Part shown: piece after piece, positions 22,048 through 31,680 of the stretch | How positions within the stretch are numbered: the first letter of the stretch is position 1 | Layout: every line of letters starts with the position of its first letter | Origin: Symsagittifera roscoffensis | Lineage: Eukaryota > Xenacoelomorpha > Acoela > Convolutidae | NCBI RefSeq assembly: GCF_963678635.1 | Contig: NW_026970971.1 | Span: 1 to 35,260, forward strand | Direction of reading: 5' to 3' | Length of the DNA stretch: 35,260 nt | Notes under the pieces: generated by a model | Seen by the model: only the letters and a program-made list of their open reading frames with translations | The model's database searches: none | Told to the model about the DNA's origin: nothing | Position numbers and translations under genes: made by a program

Positions 22048-24770
22048 CATTCATTTCATTCATAGGATGAAATCAAAAGAGCCTTAGTTGATGTTAAGAA
22101 TCAAAGATGAAATTAAAGAAATTTTTACCAAGTCATCTTTCAACTTATTCAAATTATCAAGTTAAAAGAGCCTTAGTTGAAGCTAATGCTCAAAGATGAA
22201 AACAAAGAAGTGGTATCAAGTTTCCATTCAATACAAAGTATCAAGTTAAAAGAGCCTAAGAGGATGCTAAAGCTCAGAGATGAAAACAAAGAAGAGCTAT
22301 CAAGTCTTCAGAAAGTTAAAATTTCCAAGTTTAGAGAGCTTCATTTAATGCTAAAGCTAAAAAATGAATTCAAAGAAGTGATATCAAGTCACCATTAAAT
22401 TCTTTAACATGATATTTTTAGAAGAGCCTTAGTTGATGCTAAAGCTCAAAATTGAAATAAAAGAAGTGGTACCAAGTCACCATTCAGTTAAAAGTTCCAA
22501 GTTTAGGGAGCCTCAGCTAATGCTAAAGCTAAAAGATTAAATCAAAAAGTGATATCAATTCACCATTCAATACAAAGTATCAAGTTAAAAGAGCCTAAGA
22601 GGATGCTAAAGCTCAGAGATGAAAACAAAGAAGAGCTATCAAGTCTTCAGAAAGTTAAAATTTCCAAGTTTAGAGAGATTCATTTAATGCTAAAGCTAAA
22701 AATCGAAACCAAAGAAGTGATATCAAGTCACCATTCAAAACAAAGGATCAAGTTAAAAGAGCCGAAGTTGATGGTAAAGCTCAAATATGAAAACAAAAAA
22801 CAGGTAACAAGTCATCTTACACTTTAAATTTCCAAGTTTAGAGAGCCTTAGTTGATGGTAAAGCTCAAAGATGAAATCACAGAAGTGGTATCAAGTCACC
22901 ATTCAGTTCAATGTTTCAGTTTAAAAAGGCCTTAGTTGATGCTAAAGCTCAAAGATAAAATCAGAGAAGTGATATCAAGTCATAATTCAATTCATTCAAA
23001 GGATGAAGTTAAAAGAGCCTTAGTTGATGTTTAAAACTGAAGATAAAATGAAAGAATTGATATCAAGTCATCATTAAAATCATTCGAAGGATGAAATTAA
23101 AAGAACTTTAATTAATGTTAAAAATCAGAGATAAAATTAAAGAAATGTTGATAAGTCATTATTCAATTTTTTCAAAAGATGAAGTTAAAAGAGCCTTAAT
23201 TGATGCTAAGGCTCAAGTATGAAATCAATTAAGTGATATCAAATCAAGTCACCATGCAATACAAAGTATCAAGTTAAAAGAGCCTTAGTTGATGCTAAAG
23301 CTCAAAGATGAAATCACAGAAGTGGTATCAAGTCACCATTTAGTTCAAAATTTCAACTTAAAAAGGCCTTAGTTGATGCTAAAGCTCAAAGATAAAATCA
23401 GAGAAGTGATGTTAAATCATCATTCAATTCATTCAAAGGATGAGTTTAAAAGAGCCCTAGTTGATGTTAAAAATTGAAAATAAAATCAAAGAATCGATAT
23501 AAATTCATCATTCATTTCATTCAAAGGATGAAATCAAAAGAGCCTTAGTTGATGTTAAGAATCAAAGATGAAATTAAAGAAATTTTTACCAAGTCATCTT
23601 TCAACTTATTCAAATTATCAAGTTAAAAGAGCCTTAGTTGAAGCTAATGCTCAAAGATGAAAACAAAGAAGTGGTATCAAGTTTCCATTCAATACAAAGT
23701 ATCAAGTTAAAAGAGCCTAAGAGGATGCTAAAGCTCAGAGATGAAAACAAAGAAGAGCTATCAAGTCTTCAGAAAGTTAAAATTTCCAAGTTTAGAGAGC
23801 TTCATTTAATGCTAAAGCTAAAAAATGAATTCAAAGAAGTGATATCAAGTCACCATTAAATTCTTTAAAATGATATTTTTAGAAGAGCCTTAGTTGATGC
23901 TAAATCTCAAAATTGAAATAAAAGAAGTGGTACCAAGTCACCATTCAGTTAAAAGTTCCAAGTTTAGGGAGCCTCAGCTAATGCTAAAGCTAAAAGATTA
24001 AATCAAAAAGTGATATCAATTCACCATTCAACACAAAGTATCAAGTTAAAAGAGCCTAAGAGGATGCTAAAGCTCAGAGATGAAAACAAAGAAGAGCTAT
24101 CAAGTCTTCAGAAAGTTAAAATTTCCAAGTTTAGAGAGATTCATTTAATGCTAAAGCTAAAAATCGAAACCAAAGAAGTGATATCAAGTCACCATTCAAA
24201 ACAAAGGATCAAGTTAAAAGAGCCGAAGTTGATGGTAAAGCTCAAATATGAAAACAAAAAACAGGTAACAAGTCATCTTACACTTTAAATTTCCAAGTTT
24301 AGAGAGCCTTAGTTGATGGTAAAGCTCAAAGATGAAATCACAGAAGTGGTATCAAGTCACCATTCAGTTCAATAGTTCAATGTTTCAGTTTAAAAAGGCC
24401 TTAGTTGATGCTAAAGCTCAAAGATAAAATCAGAGAAGTGATATCAAGTCATAATTCAATTCATTCAAAGGATGAAGTTAAAAGAGCCTTAGTTGATGTT
24501 TAAAACTGAAGATAAAATGAAAGAATTGATATCAAGTCATCATTAAAATCATTCAAAGGATGAAATTAAAAGAACCTTAATTGATGTTAAAAATCAGAGA
24601 TAAAATTAAAGAAATGTTGATAAGTCATTATTGAATTTTTTCAAAGGATGAAGTTAAAAGAGCCTTAGTTGATGCTAAGGCTCAAGTATGAAATCAATTA
24701 AGTGATATCAAATCAAGTCACCATGCAATACAAAGTATCAAGTTAAAAGAGCCTTAGTTGATGCTAAAGT
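21088..24770 (+). repeat. 1461-bp tandem block, about 2.5 copies
   Basis: Sequence at about 21088-22548, 22549-24009 and 24010-24770 repeats with offset 1461 (matching points 21821/23282, 22177/23638, 22549/24010). The last copy has a 9-bp insertion, a second AGTTCAATA near 24365-24380, which shifts later offsets to 1469. Only a few substitutions separate the copies. Confidence 0.8.
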
Positions 24771-24829
24771 TCAAAGATGAAAACAAAGAAAAGGTATCAT
24801 GTCATCTTTCAGATCAAAGTCTCAACTTA

Positions 24830-26240
24830 GAAAAGCCTCAGATGATGCTAAAGCTCAAAGATGAAATCACAGAAGTGGTATCAAGTCACCATTCAGTTCA
24901 AAGTTTCAACTTAAAAAGGCCTTAGTTGATGCTAAAGCTCAAAAATAAAATCAGAGAAGTGATATCAAGTCATCATTCAATTCATTCAAAGGATGAGGTT
25001 AAAAGAGCCTCAGCTGATGTTAAAAATTGAAGATAAAATCAAATAATTGATATAAATTAATCATTCAATTCATTCAAAGGATGAAATTAAAAGAGCCTTA
25101 GTTGATGCTAAGGCTCAAGTATGAAATCAATGAAGTGATATCAAATCAAGTCACTATTCAATTCATTCAAAGAATGAGTTTAAAAGAGCCTTATTTGATG
25201 TTAAAAATTGAAGATAAAATCAAAGAATCGATATAAATTCATCATTCAATTCATTCAAAGGATGAAATTAAAAGAGCCTTAGTTGATGTTAAAAATCAAA
25301 GATGAAATTGAAGAAATATTATCAAGTCATCATTCAACTTATTCAAATTATCAAGTTAAAAGAGCCTTAGTTGATGCTAAAGCTCAAAGATGAAAACAAA
25401 GAAGTGGTATCAAGTCTCCATTCAATTCTAAGCTTCAATTTAAAGAAGCCTTAGTAGATGCTTAAACTCTAAGACAAAATAAAATAAATGATATCACGTC
25501 GCCGTTCAATTCTTTAAAATGATAATTTTAGAAGAGCCTTAGTTGATGCTAAACCTCGAAGAGGAAAACAAAGAAGTGGTATCAAGTCATCTTTCAGACC
25601 AAAATTTCAACTTAGAAAAGCCTCAGATGATGCTAAAGCTCAAAGATGAAATCACAGAAGTGGTATCAAGTCACCATTCAGTTCAAAGTTTCAACTTAAA
25701 AAGGCCTTAGTTGATGCTAAAGCTCAAAAATAAAATCAGAGAAGTGATATGAAGTCATCATTCAATTCATTCAAAGGATGAGGTTAAAAGAGCCTTAGCT
25801 GATGTTAAAAATTGAAGATAAAATCAAAGAATTGATATAAATTAATCATTCAATTCATTCAAAGGATGAAATTAAAAGAGCCTTAGTTGATGCTAAGGCT
25901 CAAGTATGAAATCAATGAAGTGATATCAAATCAAGTCACTATTCAATTCATTCAAAGAATGAGTTTAAAAGAGCCTTAGTTGATGTTAAAAATTGAGGAT
26001 AAAATCAAAGAATCGATATAAATTCATCATTCAATTCATTCAAAGGATGAAATTAAAAGAGCCTTAGTTGATGTTAAAAATCAAAGATGAAATTGAAGAA
26101 ATATTATCAAGTCATCATTCAACTTATTCAAATTATCAAGTTAAAAGAGCCTTAGTTGATGCTAAAGCTCAAAGATGAAAACAAGGAAGTGGTATCAAGT
26201 CTCCATTCACTTCTAAGTTTCAATTTGAAGAAGCCTTATT
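24830..26240 (+). repeat. 785-bp tandem block, about 1.8 copies
   Basis: Offset of 785 bp supported by GATGATGCTAAAG at 24841/25626, CTAAGGCTCAAG at 25108/25893, and TCAAGTTAAA at 25351/26136. It lies nearest the right edge of the array, after which units become degenerate and the family fades out by about 26733. Confidence 0.8.
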
Positions 26241-26733
26241 AGATGCTTAAACTCTAAGACAAAATAATATAAGTGATATCAAGTCACCATTAAATTCTTT
26301 AAAATGATATTTTTTTGATGTTAAAAATCAAAGATAAAATCAAACATGAAAACAAAGAAGTGGTATCAAGTCTTCATTACAAAAGTTCCAATTTAGACAG
26401 CCTCATTTAATGCTAAAGCTTAAAGATAAAATCAAAGAAGTGACATCAAGTCACCATTCAATTCAAAGGATCAAGTTAAAAGAGCCTTAGTGGATGCTAA
26501 AGCTCAGAGATGAAAACAAAGAAGAGCTATCAAGTGATCTTTCAGTTAAAAGTATCAAGTCAAACGAGCCTTAGTTAAAGCTAATGCTCAAAGATGAAAA
26601 GAAAAAACTGTATCAAGTGATCATTCAAGATATTTTTCAAGTTAAAAGATCCTTAGTTGATGCTAAAGCACAAAATGAAATCAAAAAATGGTATCAAGTC
26701 ATCATCCAATTTAAAGTTTCTAGTCAGCAGAAC

Positions 26734-27132
26734 CTTACTTGAGTTTTCAGCTCGAAGATAGAAAAACGAAATAGGCATCAGGTCATGCGTTTGTTAAAAA
26801 AAGGGAATTTCTGTCGATGTTAAAGCTCAAAGAGAAATTCAAAAAAAGTTACGTTTCAAGATGAGCTCTGTTAAAACTTTAGTTCAGGGAAACTTAAATC
26901 ATTGACAAGGTTTATGGTTTTGTGAGGCCTCGTTTAATTTATTTCAAACATGTTTTTCTGGGAGTTTTCAGACCTACGAAAAATTCTGATCCTGGAAAGC
27001 TTTTGTTGTGTTGAAACTAACTGTTTCGTCATGACATTTTTGCCACTTGAGGTTCAAAAATTTAAAAACTAACATCACGACGAGTTCACTTTTAAAACAA
27101 GAGAGCAGAAGTAATACTAGAGTCATTTTTTT
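26734..27132. other. Satellite-proximal flank, copy 1
   Basis: Sequence just beyond the array with no ORF. It is matched in direct orientation by about 33906-34307: both carry CATGCGTTTGTT, GATGAGCTCTGTTAAAA, GGTTTATGGTTTTGTGAGGC, and CATCATGACATTTTTGCC or its near match. This shows that a segment covering the satellite edge and its flank was duplicated. Confidence 0.75.
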
Positions 27133-27330
27133 GAACGCTAATAAACAAGATCATCAAATATACAATAACTAAAAGCCAAAACTTTCCTAGAGTAAACATT
27201 ATGAACTCTAATAAACAAACGCATTAATTGCACAAAACTAAAGGCCAAAAAGTTACTACTGTCAACATTAAGATCGCTTATATACAAAAGCATCAATTTT
27301 GCATTAACTAAAATCCACGTTAAACTGGGA
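27133..27330 (+). repeat. About 70-bp tandem repeats, 2.8 copies
   Basis: Three diverged units start at 27133 (GAACGCTAATAAAC), 27203 (GAACTCTAATAAAC) and 27272 (GATCGCTTATATAC). Each contains an A-rich middle with AACTAAAAGCC or AACTAAAGGCC, and the first two end with a form of CATTA. The equivalent place in the second copy of this region carries one plain unit plus an inverted pair, the hairpin at 34356-34452. Confidence 0.75.
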
Positions 27331-27648
27331 ATAAGGAAAGGACTGTGTCAAGGAAATTTCTATTTGTGATTCAGTCCCCATCTAATTCGCCATGCTATCA
27401 ACGTCTTCTTCTTGCACTATTTCCTGACTTTCACCTCGATCATCATGAAATTCCTGCCTGTTCAACTCTTCCTCGAGTATTACCTGGCTTTCACCTTCAT
27501 CTTGGTTTTCCCGAAACAACAAAATGAATGTCCTGCCGTTCAACACCTGCGGCATAAAATTTCTGGTTTTTCTGCTTGGCTCATTTCTTTTTTTGTGCCT
27601 TCAATTTTATTGGGTAGGTTTCTCGGTCCCGAAACTTTTCCCGGAGTA
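27320..27648 (-). pseudogene. Decayed Glu/Gln-rich ORF, copy 1
   Basis: Minus-strand relative of the ORF at 34474-34818. Nucleotide similarity is continuous, but this copy has several small length changes (for example the region around 27520-27600) and an in-frame TAG near 27390, so no long frame survives. At its 5' side the minus strand reads GTGTTTTCAG before ATACTCCGGG, a possible splice acceptor that copy 2 lacks (TTTTTTG). I do not recognise the protein family. Plus-strand ORFs over the same stretch are shadows. Confidence 0.55.
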
Positions 27649-27742
27649 TCTGAAAACACCATTAAAAATGCCTCTTAAAAACAAAACTCTTGGTCATTTT
27701 GATAAGCAGTATAAAGATTGAAATTTATTTAAGGATTGCCAA

Positions 27743-27785
27743 CCACTATTCGAGAGGGAAGAAGGCGTGCAAGAAGATGAAGAGC
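27743..27785 (-). pseudogene. 3' piece of interrupted Ser-rich ORF, copy 1
   Basis: This short piece matches 34910-34953 (CGGGAGGGAAGAAGGCGTGC in copy 2, CGAGAGGGAAGAAGG here) and is the downstream remainder, on the minus strand, of an ORF cut by the LINE. The other half lies at 31401-31665. The possible GT of a splice donor in copy 2 (TTGGTAATCC on the minus strand) is GC here. Confidence 0.6.
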
Positions 27786-27794
27786 GCGAAGCAA
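27786..27794 (+). repeat. Target-site duplication, left (GCGAAGCAA)
   Basis: The nine bases GCGAAGCAA precede the LINE and recur at 31392-31400 straight after its tail. Longer imperfect similarity (GAGCGCGAAGCAA against GAGCGAAGCAA) suggests the original duplication may have been a little longer. The unoccupied counterpart at 34949-34964 reads GAGCGCGATGCAGATG. Confidence 0.85.
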
Positions 27795-27795
27795 G

Positions 27796-28990
27796 ATGTT
27801 GTACCTACGCGCGGTGGAAAGCGAATCCACAAAAGCAACATCACCTCAAGAAGGAGAAAAGGAAACGACTACGCAAGGAAATCGTTTCAAGGACCCTTTT
27901 TTGGGAAGGGAGCGGCCCGGCAATAGCCGAACCGAGCACCTCCTAAAACAACCTGTAGGCTACAAAAGTCGCCTCAACGGCCGGGTGTTCAAAGTTGGCG
28001 AACGACACCAGGGTAGGATTGTAAAATGGTGCCTGATGGACATACATCCGCACCACGGGCCGAGGACAGTGAACATCAACAGGTGGGCTGAACAGAAGCT
28101 TCGGGAGATGCGAGCACGGAAGAGGAGAGAAAGAAGCAGTGAAAAAAGAGGTTCCAAATGGACGCGTATGATAGCAAACCGGAGCAAAGAAAGGAAGGAG
28201 CACCTAACGGGGAAAGCGAGGAAGAAAGAGAAAGAACGGTGGAGAAGAAAAGTGAACCAGAAATTCTCAAGGAGAACCAACCGTGACTCTAAGGTTATCA
28301 CGTGGAACCTGCAGAGGTGCAAAATCCAGGTGGATGGACGAGGCCGAATTCAGCATATTCTAGCAACAGTACAGGAGAACAAATGGGATATTGTCTTGCT
28401 GTCGGAAATATCCTCAAAAGAGGGGAGTATGGTGGTACGAAGAGGACTCAGTTCTAATCCATGGGAAAAGAGCCGGTATTATCTTAAGAAACCATTGGGG
28501 CCAAGAGTGGAAGAAGCAAGGGAGCCAAACATGATTGGCCGAACGAGTAGCCATGGTTACAGTGAACAACGTCAAGTTGATCGTAGTTTACCAGCCAGTA
28601 TCGCCGAATGATATGGAAATCGACGAATACCGCAAACAGCTAGAGACAGCGATATCGTGTAGGAAAAAGGACGAAATATTGCTCATCGGAGGAGACCACA
28701 ATGCTCAAATGAGCAAGCAAGATAATACGGGAAAAGAGAGGACTCTGGGAAAGTTCGTGTTACGAGCAAACTCGAAAGCAGGGGACGAATTCGTCGAGTG
28801 GGCGGAAAACAATAACTAGTACATCGTGGACACCTATTTTAGAAAGAATAACAGAGGAACGTGGTTTCATTCAAGAACAAGTAATTGGAACGAGCTGGAC
28901 TACTTCTTAGCTAAGAGATACAGAAATTTATTCATCAAAGATATGAAGGTGGTACGTGAAGACTGATGGTCCGATCATAGGCCCAAGATG
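27796..28990 (+). pseudogene. LINE basic N-terminus and endonuclease, broken
   Basis: The first frame (27796-28611) encodes a very basic Arg/Lys-rich segment of about 165 residues, then the start of an exonuclease-endonuclease-phosphatase domain: VITWNLQRC (from 28294, metal-binding Asn) and DIVLLSEIS (catalytic Glu). Near 28440 the reading shifts to the frame of 28535, which carries GIILRNHWG-like sequence, LIVVYQPVSP, LLIGGDHNAQ (the GDFNA motif), NNRGTWFH, ELDYFL and WSDHR (SDH motif at 28970-28978). In-frame stops are TGA at about 28532, TAG at 28817-28819 and TGA just before WSDHR. All expected catalytic motifs are still visible, so inactivation is by frameshifts and stops. In living elements this domain nicks the target DNA. 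The basic segment might be translated or be a 5' leader. Confidence 0.85.
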
Positions 28991-29040
28991 ATTAAAGTGA
29001 GCTTCAGAGAAAGTAGGGAAAAATCCAACCGTACAAAAAA

Positions 29041-30615
29041 AAGAGACCATAGACTGGCGGAAGCTACGCATCAAGAAACATCATGATGAGTATCAGGAAC
29101 ACATAAGCAAGGCCTCCCTTTCAAACGAACCCTCTTAAGCAGAATTAGCAGAAACCATGAAAAGGGCAGCTAAGGCTGCTTGTGGGTTAGAAGATACAAG
29201 AAGCAAAACCAGTCAATGGATGGTAGGCCATGAAGACCGTGCAAGGGAGTTCAAAAACGGAATTGAAAGGGCAGTCAAAAAACGGAACGAGGCAACAAAC
29301 GAGGCGCAAAGGCACAACGCCAGGGAAGAGCTTAAAACAGTACGAAAAGAGTATAAACAGAGACTCAGAGAGCGGGAAACAGAATGGTGGGATGCTCTGT
29401 TGGTCAAATGCGAGGAAGCTATGCGTAGGCAAGGCATCGGGGAAATGTACAGCATCCTCAAGCAGCTAGGACTTAGAGGTTACGCAGTACCTAATTCTAA
29501 AGCAACAGTAATCGCAGCGGAAACTTTTAAGCAACACTTCCACAAAATGCAAGAAAAACGCGAAGAAAATGAACTGACAGAGAAGATCCAGTCGAGGAAG
29601 ATCATACGAGCGTTCGCTAAAACGACACCAGAGGGACGTCAAATAGCCAAGGAGTGCAGTACAATGCTTTCAGAAGAAGAAATTTTGAAAGAGTGGGCGA
29701 AGGTTAAGGAAAAAGCACCGGGTGAGGACAACATCCGAATGATCTGCCTTAAGTCAGCTCTAATTGAATTCCAAAAGAGAATAGTAAAAGTGATGCAAAA
29801 CATGTTCACCACATCAGCGGAATATTGGGATGATATCGTCAAAGTGGGACTCATTATTCCACTGCACAAGAAAGGAGCGAAGGATAAACCCGATAGTTTC
29901 CGCGGTGTTTGCCTGTTATCCATGGTGAGCCGAATTCTCGCTAGAATTTTAACAACACGACTTCGGGATTGGAGCTAGGAACTTGGCGCCCTAGATGATA
30001 ATCAAGATGGTTTTAGACAACACAGATCTACAGCCGACACCACCCAAAAAATCGTCAGACTACAGGAAGATAACCGAAGCATATGCAAATCACAAAGTTT
30101 GAATAGAGACCGAGCGTGTCTATTCGATCTGAGAAAAGCCTATCCAATAGTCAATCGACCACTATTGTGGAAGATACTGGAAAATTTTGGGTTCGAAAAT
30201 AAATTTCTAGGACGATTAAAGGACCTACACGAAGTAACTTCTTACAAAGTGAGAGACAATAAGGAAGTTAGCTCCGAATGTACACCTCAAAGAGGATTGA
30301 GGGAGGGATATCCTTCTTCCCCATTGCTTTTCAACATATTTCATCAGATCGCAATAAGAGCAGCAGAAAAACAAAGGGAAGACAATGGTATAAAAATTAC
30401 TTACATACCTGCATGACACAGAGGAGAGACAAACAAAATGCTGAAGCGAAGCATATAGACCTCAAATATGCCTTGTTCGTTGATGACACTACTATCTTGA
30501 GTAACATGGAAAGTATGGATGTCGCAAGAGACACCACCAAAAGAGTAATGGGCCTCTTCGAAGAGAAGACAAACGCATCTAAAGAGGAAAACATAACTCC
30601 AAAACCCAACCACCG
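29041..30615 (+). pseudogene. LINE reverse transcriptase, broken
   Basis: The main frame runs through 29157-29978 and 30099-30416 with a TAG between (29976-29978). It begins with a linker rich in charged residues and coiled-coil-like stretches, then KVGLIIPLHKKG, FRGVCLLSMVSRILARIL, NQDGFRQHRSTADTT, motif A CLFDLRKAYPIVNR (catalytic Asp in LFD) and motif B QRGLREGYPSSPLLFNIF. Near 30400 it shifts frame. Motif C then appears as YALFVDDTTILS, with FVDD at 30476-30487 keeping both catalytic Asp. A further stop (TAA near 29134) lies upstream. Soon after motif C the sequence jumps to distal sequence, so the thumb region is missing or greatly shortened. In active elements this enzyme copies the element RNA at the nicked target site. 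Confidence 0.88.
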
Positions 30616-30618
30616 CTG

Positions 30619-31207
30619 AAGGAAATGGAGCAAAAACACAAAAACAGATGGAATGTTAGGAAAGAACTCAGAATAAAATCAGTCAGAATTAAAATCAAAA
30701 AACGGAGTATGGAACGCCTAGGACATATGATGCGTATGCCCCGACGACAAAAGAGTGAAGCAGGTAACTTTTGGCTGGTTAAGCAAGTTAGATAAAACTG
30801 CAAAACCGAGAGCGAAGTACCGTTGCACTCCCAGACAATGGATCAAATTGATGTGCGAAGTAGGAATTGATCAACTAGATATCGAAGAGATGGCAAAAGA
30901 CAGAAAGCAATGGAAAACAATTCTAAAGAACACAATGACACATCTGGAAAGATGGGAGGAATACCCAGAGAATGGATGGGAAGGAGGCAAGATAGAACGC
31001 TCACAAAGAAAGGAAAGCGTCAATCTCGTGTGTAGTCACTGCGAGAAAGTCTGCAAATCTAGAGCTGGTCGGGCAGTGCATATAAAAAGAATGCACAGAG
31101 ATAACAATGTGGAATATACGTGCATCAAATGCCACGCCAAATTCCCAACGAAAACACACCTGAAGAAACCACGAGAAGAAATGTCGAGGAACAACAAGCC
31201 CTACTAA
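30619..31207 (+). pseudogene. LINE C-terminal region with zinc finger
   Basis: It starts in one frame with KIKKRSMERLGHMMRMPRR, the familiar post-RT GH-RMP signature of such elements. It then shifts near 30750 into the 150-codon frame at 30755-31207 (FGWLSKLDK, RAKYRCTPRQWIKLM). Residues 93-114 form a C2H2 finger, C-x2-C-x12-H-x4-H (VCSHCEKVCKSR to HIKRMH). Residues 123-135 begin a second finger (CIKCHAKF to THL) whose last ligand is missing, because LKKPREE follows where a His is expected. Such fingers are thought to bind nucleic acid. TAA at 31205-31207 ends the frame. Confidence 0.8.
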
Positions 31208-31328
31208 GTACGTCCCGGTAACAAAGGAAAGTCCACTGTGAATTAAAATGATCTCCGCAACCAACCTAGCGAGACATATGACCAGGAGCTGTAGAAAGCG
31301 ACATGGAGGGCCCTAACAGGGTGAATAC

Positions 31329-31330
<2 letters not shown>
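31208..31330 (+). other. LINE 3' untranslated region
   Basis: Non-coding stretch between the last LINE stop and the GA-rich tail. It likely carries the signal recognised by the element's own reverse transcriptase, but no specific structure is evident to me. Confidence 0.6.
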
Positions 31331-31373
<43 letters not shown>

Positions 31374-31390
31374 GGAGAGAGGAGAGAGAG
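31331..31390 (+). repeat. (GA)n microsatellite tail of LINE
   Basis: About 60 bp of GA dinucleotides with a few interruptions (GAAAGAG, GGGAGAGAGG), placed exactly between the LINE 3' region and the right target-site duplication. A simple-repeat tail rather than poly-A is known for several LINE groups. The CT-rich complement produces a spurious Ser-Leu repeat peptide on the minus strand. Confidence 0.92.
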
Positions 31391-31391
31391 A

Positions 31392-31400
31392 GCGAAGCAA
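31392..31400 (+). repeat. Target-site duplication, right (GCGAAGCAA)
   Basis: Identical to 27786-27794. Following bases (ATGAAATAGTCGATGAAGAG) continue the interrupted region, matching ATGCAAGGGTCGATGAGGAG in the empty copy near 34962-34981. Confidence 0.85.
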
Positions 31401-31680
31401 ATGAAATAGTCGATGAAGAGCTCGAAGGAATTTTTCATTTGGCCACTCGTCTTTTCGGCGCGCCAGGTCTGTCATTATCCGATGAGGATAAATTCCCTTC
31501 TTGGATTGAAAAGCCACTAGTTTGACATTCTCGGTTCCATTGCCCCTTTTTAAGTCTAATTGTTCCCGGTACTTAGCTTTCTGGTAAGTTGAAATAGAAG
31601 GAATCATCGGTTTGTATTTTTCAAATTTGACTCTCAGAGAACGACCTAACAGATGATGAATTTGAGGGTTGTGAGTATTA
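31401..31680 (-). pseudogene. 5' piece of interrupted Ser-rich ORF, copy 1
   Basis: Minus-strand relative of 34962-35250. Clear shared segments are KYxPMIPSxSTYQKAKY at protein level and GGATTGAAAAGCCACTAGTT at DNA level. The frame is broken by single-base length changes relative to copy 2 (one in the segment before KYKPMIP, one near the codons after KRGN), so the copy-1 frame departs from that of copy 2. The LINE insertion removed any remaining continuity. Confidence 0.65.

Larger units (their letters stand above)
7537..26733 (+). repeat. 84-89-bp satellite array, about 19 kb
   Basis: Uninterrupted head-to-tail array of one family. A typical unit begins GTTGATGCTAAAGCTCAAAG, continues with ATGAAATCA, then GAAGTGGTATCAAGTCACC, then ATTCAGTTCAAAG, and closes near AAAAGAGCCTTA. 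Many units are 84 bp. Subtypes with TTCATTCAAAGGATGAA or a doubled ATCAAATCAAGTCA run to 88-89 bp. All units share one orientation, so the plus strand is strongly A-rich for 19 kb. Most conserved are the AGCCTTAGTTGATG and TATCAAGTCA segments, and GATATC recurs in many units. Consensus units carry a stop in every frame on both strands, so the array is not coding as it stands. Edge units are most degenerate. It could be a pericentromeric, subtelomeric or interstitial satellite; position cannot be told from this window. Confidence 0.95.
27795..31391 (+). mobile_element. Non-LTR retrotransposon (LINE), defective
   Basis: A 3.6-kb insertion with LINE hallmarks: an apurinic-type endonuclease, a reverse transcriptase, C-terminal zinc fingers, a GA-rich simple-repeat tail and flanking 9-bp target-site duplications. 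Gene order is EN-RT-zinc finger on the plus strand. It carries several stops and frameshifts and an apparent deletion after the RT catalytic motif, so it should be unable to move by itself. It interrupts a minus-strand ORF region whose uninterrupted copy is at 34903-35260. The endonuclease-RT layout is like that of arthropod elements often annotated as craniofacial development protein 2-like. The clade (RTE-like, CR1-like or another) is not determined here. Confidence 0.93.

Noticed and set aside
8614-24288. Many 60-92-codon ORFs with KLKDE..VSSHHS peptides
   Set aside because: They lie inside the satellite and depend on chance loss of the TAG at unit junctions. The consensus unit has stops in all six frames. 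Kept only as a hypothesis about origin.
7537-26733. Possible CRISPR array because of regularly spaced conserved segments
   Set aside because: The so-called spacers are as related to each other as the repeats, the unit is a single 84-89-bp sequence, no cas genes exist and the genome context is eukaryotic.
27345-27721. Plus-strand ORFs of 60-88 codons
   Set aside because: They are antisense shadows of the decayed Glu-rich region; the similarity to 34474-34818 is better explained on the minus strand.
27943-30803. Minus-strand ORFs within the LINE
   Set aside because: Shadows of the plus-strand endonuclease and RT coding sequence, with Ser/Leu/Phe-rich composition typical of the complement of Lys/Glu/Arg-rich genes.
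31266-31607. Minus-strand 113-codon ORF with a Ser-Leu repeat
   Set aside because: It fuses the broken Ser-rich ORF copy, the CT complement of the GA tail, and LINE 3' sequence. It crosses the insertion junction and is therefore not an ancestral frame.
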